Of a stretch of 11,479 bases of DNA, positions 6,705 to 11,479 are shown one piece after another (positions within the stretch are counted from its first letter, which is position 1; each line of letters opens with the position of its first letter). Origin of the DNA: an uncultured Porphyromonadaceae bacterium (GTDB taxonomy: Bacteria; Bacteroidota; Bacteroidia; Bacteroidales; Muribaculaceae); contig USMC01000064.1 in assembly GCA_900555715.1 (NCBI GenBank), positions 1-11,479 of the forward strand, given 5' to 3'. The notes beneath the pieces were generated by a model. The model did not search any database and was not told where the DNA came from. It was given only the letters and a program-made list of their open reading frames with translations. The position numbers were made by a program, and so were the translations under genes.

Positions 6705-8387
6705 ATGAAAACCAAATATACAGTTCCGTGTCTTCTTGCGCTGTTGTTTCTTTCCTGCGGTGAAAGATCTAAATTCGGCGAACCTGATAAAGAGGATAAC
6801 GGACAAGGCGAGCTACAGGAAGAAGTAAGTGCCGTTATTCGCAACGTCAAGGCACGAAAGACTCTTAATGCCTACGACGAGACCGGTTATGTGGCGTACA
6901 AAGCCGGTCCGGATGCTGATGAAGGCGCTATGAACGTTACGATTGATTATTTTACCGGGGATGACTTCAGGGAAGGCTACGGTTGTCTGGACATCCGCTA
7001 TCATTTTTCGGGTTTGCCTATGACGGCGAATCATGAATACGTCTACCTTGAGGAACGCTGGACCGACTATCGGTCCGACTTGTCCTTTCATCCTCTCGGA
7101 CTATCGATCTGGGTCCGTGGACAAAAGGAAAACAAAGGCGTTTTTCGCTTCGTTATCATGGAGGACCCCAAGATGTTCGACCCCGAGGAGCCGCACGACT
7201 GGACACGCAAACGCTGGAATTATTATAGCTTTGAGGACAAGGAAATCCTGTCTAAAGAAGGATGGAATCAGCTTATTATGCCGTATAGTGCTTTTAAGCC
7301 ATATAGAACCACTGCAGGCAGTGCACCCGGAGAGCTTCAGCTCAACCGCTTTGAAGGTTATCGCATCGAAATCGTGAACACTTCCAATGAGCAGGGAGGC
7401 GGAACTATTGGCATCGACAATCTCGAGCAGCTCACTTCTTACGAGCTTAAACCTGGCAAGCCGGTATTCACAAGTATGTTTCTGCAGCCCAATACGCAAT
7501 ACGCGAACGAGGATTGGGATGAGGAATTCAAAAACTCGCTCGAAATTGGTATTGACACATGGATTATCCAGTATGCAGGTCAGTTCACCGACGGTGTGAA
7601 CACGGCAGTGTCTTTCTATAAGAATACAGAAGCGCCATGGATTACAGATAAATACGATATCATTGACCGAATGTTCGCTGCCGCCGAACGAACAGGTATG
7701 AAACTGATTGTAGGACTCTATCCTGGTGACTACAGCAAGACAGACAGCACCGATCCTGAAAGATATAATTTCAACCTCGAACGCGACAAATTCGTTTTCG
7801 ACGAACTGTTCGAGCAGTATGGAAAGCATCCCAACCTCGCTGGCTGGTATATCACCGAAGAATTCCATGATGGTTCATATCCTGTCGGATGGCAGCAGGA
7901 ACCCGCTCTCTCGCTCCTTGCGAATTATCTTGAGAATGTAGCCGCTTACATCAAGACCAAATCGGATAAACCGGTATCTATCGCTCCGGCATTATGGCGT
8001 GGCATGCCCGCAGACATCTGCGGTCAATGGTTTGGCAGGATATTCGCAAAGACGCCGAATATCGACCAGCTGTACCTGCAGGACCTCGGCGGTCGCTGTC
8101 AGGTTGATGTGGACGTAGACCTTCCCAATTGGTTCGCTGAAATCAAGAAAGCCTGCGACGCCAATGGTGTACGCTTCGGTGTTGACATAGAGTCGTTCCA
8201 AGCCTGCGACTGTCCGCACATTTCCTACCGGGAGAAACCATGGGACGAACTCAAGGAGCAACTTTTCGTAGCCGGGCTTTTCACCGAGGACATAACGAAT
8301 TTCAGCTGGGTGACCTTCAAGAAAGGTACAGACAATTACACCCGGTACAAAAACTATCTTGAATCTAACGGACTCCTGAAGAAATGA
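6705..8387 (+). CDS. Lipoprotein with jelly-roll-like domain and DUF4434-like TIM barrel, putative glycoside hydrolase
   Basis: Candidate glycan-cleaving enzyme of 560 residues. A lipoprotein signal (FLSC, Cys18) is followed by an acidic linker. Residues about 44-245 resemble a carbohydrate-binding jelly roll (alternating beta segments ending GTIGIDNLEQL at 233-243). A barrel at about 253-555 resembles DUF4434. Predicted barrel strands are FTSMFLQP (255-262), DTWIIQYAG (284-292), MKLIVGLYPGDY (332-343), LAGWYITEE (378-386), PVSIAPALW (423-431), DQLYLQDLGG (454-463), RFGVDIESF (490-498) and TNFSWVTF (531-538). Glu385 or Glu386 at strand 4 and Glu496 at strand 7 are the candidate acid/base and nucleophile, by analogy with clan GH-A. 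Just after Glu496 comes CDCPH (501-505). The reaction and substrate are unknown. Its stop overlaps the next start. Confidence 0.8.
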   Translation: MKTKYTVPCLLALLFLSCGERSKFGEPDKEDNGQGELQEEVSAVIRNVKARKTLNAYDETGYVAYKAGPDADEGAMNVTIDYFTGDDFREGYGCLDIRYHFSGLPMTANHEYVYLEERWTDYRSDLSFHPLGLSIWVRGQKENKGVFRFVIMEDPKMFDPEEPHDWTRKRWNYYSFEDKEILSKEGWNQLIMPYSAFKPYRTTAGSAPGELQLNRFEGYRIEIVNTSNEQGGGTIGIDNLEQLTSYELKPGKPVFTSMFLQPNTQYANEDWDEEFKNSLEIGIDTWIIQYAGQFTDGVNTAVSFYKNTEAPWITDKYDIIDRMFAAAERTGMKLIVGLYPGDYSKTDSTDPERYNFNLERDKFVFDELFEQYGKHPNLAGWYITEEFHDGSYPVGWQQEPALSLLANYLENVAAYIKTKSDKPVSIAPALWRGMPADICGQWFGRIFAKTPNIDQLYLQDLGGRCQVDVDVDLPNWFAEIKKACDANGVRFGVDIESFQACDCPHISYREKPWDELKEQLFVAGLFTEDITNFSWVTFKKGTDNYTRYKNYLESNGLLKK

Positions 8388-11200
8388 AATACAACCGTTT
8401 GATAATATTTTTATTCTCCTTGTTTCTGTTTACAGGACTGAGCGCCGGAAACAAGACATATCTGACCCTGATTCCACCTGACCGCATTACCGACAAGGTG
8501 GATCTTGATATCCGCGGCGGAATAGTCAACGCAGGACCGGATACACAACGTTTTCACGTGCGCGTTTTTATGGATAATGAACGCACAGAAGCCATCGTAT
8601 GCGACACTGTGCTTGACATTCCTGGGGGTAAATCCGGGACTGTACGCACTGTGCTTTCCACAGCGGGACGTAGCGGATATCATAGCGTAATAATGAGCGT
8701 CGACGATGGCGATAGTGTCAGCACATGCAAAAAAGAAGTCGAAATCATCCCGTCCGACATCCGCTCAGTACGACGGATATCCGGCGCTTGGGCAGGTATA
8801 TACCACTGGAGCGAGACCGAAGGCAAACACTGGAATAAAGACATCCGCAAACTTACAGACAGCCAGTGGCGTGAACTTGTCGGAGCAATGAACAAGCTTG
8901 ACATGAACACGATAGTCGTGCAGGAAATGTTCCGGAATGAGGAATATGTCGGAAAGCATAACACCACTCCTGATAATTATGCCGGCAAAGCCTTCTATCC
9001 TTCTAAGCTTTATCCCGGACGCATGAATATCGCTGCTTCCGATCCTCTTGAGGCGATTCTGTCTGAGGCAGATGTGCGCGGCATGAATGTTTTTGTTGGT
9101 GTCGGCATGTTCGCATGGTTCGATTTCACTCCCGAGTCGCTCGAATGGCATAAACGCGTTGCCCGTGAACTGTGGGATATGTACGGGCACCATGATTCGT
9201 TCTATGGATTCTACATATCTGAAGAGAGCGGGGGAGGGCTCGACAACTGGGAGAAAAATGACGGGATGCGCAAGAAACGCAAAGGCGACATCGTGAATTT
9301 CTTCCGGGAAATGAAGGCTTTCTGTGCTGAATTTGCACCATCCAAGCCCTTGATGCTTGCCACAAACAGCTTCGAGGTGCCTGTGGGGATGGATACCTAT
9401 CCTGAACTGCTTAAGCATCTGGATATTCTCTGCCCCTTTGGGTTCGCCCGCATGCCTCAGGGAGACCTCTCTGGCAGAGAAGCCGCACTTATGCTTCAGG
9501 ATGTCTGCGACAAGTCCGGTTCGCACCTGTGGTTCGATCTCGAAGCCTTCCTGTTCAACTCGGATAACTCCCTCTACCCGCGACCTGTGGATGAGATTGT
9601 CCACGATCTGAATCTTTTTGACAATTTTGAGAAAATACTCTGCTATCAGTTCCCCGGCGTTTTCAACGACCCCGATATGTCGGTGCGCGTAGGAGAAAAG
9701 CGCACTGTCGATCTTTTCAAAGGCTACCGCAAGTACCTCGATAATCTTGAAAAAGAAGAAAAAGCCACTTCTGATGTACATCCTGTCCGAGGTACATGGA
9801 TTAACCTTGCGTACAAAGATGTCCGCAACAAGTACACCAATCCTTCATGTATAGACAACACCGACCCGGAACTATGGAAGTCGAAAATCGCCGACCTCGC
9901 ACACATGGGTATGGAATATCTTGTGGTAATGGAAGTCGCTAACGAGGGGAAGGCGTTTTATCCTTCGTCATTGATGGAACTTTGCTACGATTCAGCTAAG
10001 AAAAGTCCGGTAGAGACCATCCTCGACGAGGCTGCACTCCATGGACAGAAGGTGTTTCTGAGTACAGGCTGGGCGCAAAATCAAGACGATGACTTGCGTC
10101 AGCCACAGATAAAGAAGCGTCAGCTTGAAATTATGGAGGAAATAGCATCCTTGTACAAGGACAAAAAGGCTTTCTACGGTTGGTATCTGCCGGTGGAGGA
10201 TTGTATTAGCCCTGTTTTTCCGCAACATGCCGTAGATGCAGTAAACAGCCTTGTCGCTCATGCAAAAAGGCTTACACCTGATAAGAAAACATTGATTTCT
10301 CCGTATGGAATTTATCTTTCTGACTTCGACGACCCACGCTATGAAAAGCAACTCGGTCAGGTGAAGGTCGACATCATCGCTTATCAGGATGAGGTCGGAT
10401 GCGTTCGAGAACCCTATCCTCTTCCTAAACTTAAAAAATCATGGAAGCGTCTTCGCGACATGCACGATCGCAACGGCATTGAGATGTGGGCAAATTGTGA
10501 GCTGTTCTCTTGGGAAAAAGCCACTAACGACCGGCAGTCTGCGCTGATTCCGGCACCATTCCCGCGCATTCTTGCACAACAGGCAGCTGCATCCGATGGC
10601 GGAGTCGATAAAATTGTGTCATTTATTGTGGAGGGTCTCGTAGAGACTCCGGAAGCTCGCTTCCAGCTCGGTCAACCGCAGTGGAGCCAGCAGCTTTTCA
10701 AGGATTATTCGGCATGGAAAGCAGGCGACAAGTACTGGAAATATCTCGAAGGATCGTTAACTGGTAAACTTGTGAACAATGTGCCGTCCGGTACAGCTAT
10801 TATCTGTGGTAGTGCGAATCTTGCGGACAGTAAGACCGCTGAAATCATACCGACTGATCCGGCATGGATCAGATTCTCCGAAGGATTGCATGAGATTGTG
10901 TTCGATTTTGGCAAGCCGGTAAGAATAGACGAGGTTTTTATCCGCTCGCTGAATGCGGAGAAAAGCAATATCGGACCCATTGGCAAAGTCGCTGTTTCTT
11001 TTTCGCAGGACGGTAAAGCCTACACGGCAGCAGCAATGGCTGGCAGCAGGAGATATCCCTCCAATCCTCACGACGGGTGGGTTGATGGTGTGTTGCTTGA
11101 ATATCTCAATGGTTACGCACGCTATATGAAAGTGGTCTTCGACGAACCACATGATATTTTGATTGACGAAGTATATATTAATCCAACGGTAAATTTCTAA
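8384..11200 (+). CDS. Secreted protein with two tandem DUF4434-like barrels and discoidin-like C-terminus, putative glycoside hydrolase
   Basis: The 938 residues carry a signal peptide (about 1-21, no lipobox Cys), so a soluble periplasmic or secreted protein is likely. An Ig/CARDB-like domain follows at about 25-122 (GGIVNAGPDTQRFHVRV). Barrel A spans about 130-455 and barrel B about 468-780; they are homologous. Shared features are KAFYPSKL (202-209) and KAFYPSSL (523-530), DPLEAILSEA (220-229) and SPVETILDEA (541-550), FYGFYISEE (273-281) and FYGWYLPVE (597-605), and LWFDLEAF (382-389) with MWANCELF (701-708). Candidate catalytic glutamates are Glu280/281 with Glu387, and Glu605 with Glu706. 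Residues about 785-935 look like a discoidin/F5-8C-type beta-sandwich, perhaps what Pfam calls DUF5109. The ATGA overlap with the previous gene implies translational coupling. Substrate and activity are unknown, and one barrel may not be catalytic. Confidence 0.82.
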   Translation: MKYNRLIIFLFSLFLFTGLSAGNKTYLTLIPPDRITDKVDLDIRGGIVNAGPDTQRFHVRVFMDNERTEAIVCDTVLDIPGGKSGTVRTVLSTAGRSGYHSVIMSVDDGDSVSTCKKEVEIIPSDIRSVRRISGAWAGIYHWSETEGKHWNKDIRKLTDSQWRELVGAMNKLDMNTIVVQEMFRNEEYVGKHNTTPDNYAGKAFYPSKLYPGRMNIAASDPLEAILSEADVRGMNVFVGVGMFAWFDFTPESLEWHKRVARELWDMYGHHDSFYGFYISEESGGGLDNWEKNDGMRKKRKGDIVNFFREMKAFCAEFAPSKPLMLATNSFEVPVGMDTYPELLKHLDILCPFGFARMPQGDLSGREAALMLQDVCDKSGSHLWFDLEAFLFNSDNSLYPRPVDEIVHDLNLFDNFEKILCYQFPGVFNDPDMSVRVGEKRTVDLFKGYRKYLDNLEKEEKATSDVHPVRGTWINLAYKDVRNKYTNPSCIDNTDPELWKSKIADLAHMGMEYLVVMEVANEGKAFYPSSLMELCYDSAKKSPVETILDEAALHGQKVFLSTGWAQNQDDDLRQPQIKKRQLEIMEEIASLYKDKKAFYGWYLPVEDCISPVFPQHAVDAVNSLVAHAKRLTPDKKTLISPYGIYLSDFDDPRYEKQLGQVKVDIIAYQDEVGCVREPYPLPKLKKSWKRLRDMHDRNGIEMWANCELFSWEKATNDRQSALIPAPFPRILAQQAAASDGGVDKIVSFIVEGLVETPEARFQLGQPQWSQQLFKDYSAWKAGDKYWKYLEGSLTGKLVNNVPSGTAIICGSANLADSKTAEIIPTDPAWIRFSEGLHEIVFDFGKPVRIDEVFIRSLNAEKSNIGPIGKVAVSFSQDGKAYTAAAMAGSRRYPSNPHDGWVDGVLLEYLNGYARYMKVVFDEPHDILIDEVYINPTVNF

Positions 11201-11205
11201 AGGTT

Positions 11206-11231
11206 TCGGCTTCCGAGGATTCCGAAGCCGA
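11206..11231 (+). other. Short hairpin just after the last operon gene
   Basis: TCGGCTTC (11206-11213) pairs with GAAGCCGA (11224-11231) around a ten-base loop, six bases after the stop codon. No T-run follows. It could assist the stronger hairpin downstream or protect the mRNA 3' end. Confidence 0.4.
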
Positions 11232-11239
11232 GGTAAAGC

Positions 11240-11282
11240 GAAGCGGGGTATGGGCATTCACGCGCATACCCCGCTTCTTATT
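11240..11282 (+). terminator. Probable intrinsic terminator of the operon
   Basis: GAAGCGGGGTATG (11240-11252) and CATACCCCGCTTC (11265-11277) form a perfect 13-bp GC-rich stem with a 12-base loop, followed by TTATT. It sits 40 bases beyond the last stop codon, where transcription of the operon should end. The T-tract is short and interrupted, and the loop is long, so efficiency is uncertain. The minus strand has only a TTT after the stem, so any activity in that direction would be weaker. Confidence 0.7.
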
Positions 11283-11293
11283 GCAGATACCAA

Positions 11294-11327
11294 AATCGCC
11301 CCTGCTGCGGTTGCGGCGGAGGCGATT
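11294..11327 (-). terminator. Hairpin, possible terminator for a convergent gene
   Basis: Bases 11294-11308 pair with 11313-11327 around a GGTT loop, with seven perfect outer pairs (AATCGCC/GGCGATT), one mismatch and two wobbles on the plus-strand reading. Read on the minus strand, the stem is followed by TTTTGG, whereas on the plus strand it is followed by the poorer ATTATTGGG. This suits termination of a minus-strand transcript coming from the right edge, converging with the operon. It is about 90 bases from the putative stop of that gene. Confidence 0.4.
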
Positions 11328-11416
11328 ATTGGGTTAAATGTAGATTCTGCTTTCTGTTCTTTTGGTTGGAGACTGTCAGAAATGAATCTTACAAAGTATC
11401 AGTTGTGAGCTATGTC

Positions 11417-11479
11417 TTACTCAAAGATTGTTACGATAGGGCGGCAGCGGAGGGCGGTCGGGGTGTCGCCGTCGAGGAG
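11417..11479 (-). CDS. Possible 3' end of a convergent gene (partial)
   Basis: On the minus strand the frame entering from the right edge reads LLDGDTPTALRCRPIVTIFE and stops at TAA (11419-11417). The segment from about 11434 is distinctly GC-richer than the flanking intergenic DNA, and a hairpin with a minus-strand T-tract lies beyond the stop. The competing plus-strand reading from ATG 11412 (MSYSKIVTIGRQRRAV onwards) is also open to the edge and lacks a clear promoter or ribosome site. Twenty codons cannot decide between a real gene end, a short plus-strand ORF and a non-coding repeat. No family is recognised. Confidence 0.3.
   Translation of the reverse strand, partial: LLDGDTPTALRCRPIVTIFE

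Noticed and set aside
7101..7868. Open minus-strand frame of 255 codons opposite the fourth gene
   Set aside because: Antisense to the jelly-roll/barrel coding sequence, with no domain, signal or start context of its own; best explained as a codon-bias shadow.
8765..9781. Open minus-strand frame of 338 codons opposite the last gene
   Set aside because: It lies fully antisense to a gene with clear signal peptide, domains and homologous internal repeats. Its composition (phenylalanine run, scattered His/Ile) is typical of a reverse-strand shadow, with no promoter or recognisable domain.
1..11479. CRISPR arrays, tRNA or rRNA genes, insertion sequences, phase-variation inversion sites
   Set aside because: No regularly spaced repeats, no tRNA-like cloverleaf, no transposase frame and no long inverted-repeat pair flanking the promoter were seen.

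Overview
The window holds one complete polysaccharide utilization locus (PUL) of a gut-type Bacteroidales bacterium. The evidence is a SusC/SusD outer-membrane pair, Bacteroidetes-style lipoprotein signals, A-rich translation starts without Shine-Dalgarno sequences, and a TAnnTTTG-type promoter element near the left edge. Coding DNA of roughly balanced base composition behind an AT-rich leader would suit Muribaculaceae or a relative, but the genus cannot be fixed from the sequence alone.

Layout: bases 1-27 look like the first nine codons of a divergent (minus-strand) gene, possibly a LacI-type regulator, with its own -7 element at 46-53. Bases 28-240 are the AT-rich control region of the operon, with a perfect 16-bp palindrome at 153-168. 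Five plus-strand genes follow in one apparent operon: a SusC/RagA-type TonB-dependent transporter with an N-terminal STN signalling domain (241-3627); a SusD/RagB-type glycan-binding lipoprotein (3639-5213); a third lipoprotein with an Ig-like domain and a beta-propeller-like region, in the usual place of a surface glycan-binding protein (5226-6641); a lipoprotein with a jelly-roll-like domain and a DUF4434-like TIM barrel (6705-8387); and a secreted 938-residue protein with an Ig-like domain, two tandem DUF4434-like barrels and a discoidin-like C-terminus (8384-11200, ATGA overlap with the previous gene). A long hairpin at 6650-6684 separates the three binding/transport genes from the two enzyme-like genes. 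Past 11200 lie a probable terminator hairpin (11240-11277), a second hairpin better oriented for the opposite strand (11294-11327), and a likely partial convergent reading frame at the right edge.

How the genes would work together (inference from PUL biology): the SusD-like and third lipoproteins capture a glycan at the cell surface, the SusC-like channel imports it, and the DUF4434-like proteins cleave it, one lipid-anchored and one soluble in the periplasm. The STN domain suggests that substrate passage is also signalled inward to an anti-sigma factor/ECF sigma pair that is not in the window.

The main point of interest is that no gene was recognised as belonging to a characterised glycoside hydrolase family. 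The only enzyme candidates are three related (beta/alpha)8-type modules in two genes. Each carries a glutamate at the end of predicted strand 4 and another at predicted strand 7, the arrangement of clan GH-A retaining glycosidases. The locus is therefore a candidate degradation system with an unassigned enzyme family and an unknown substrate.
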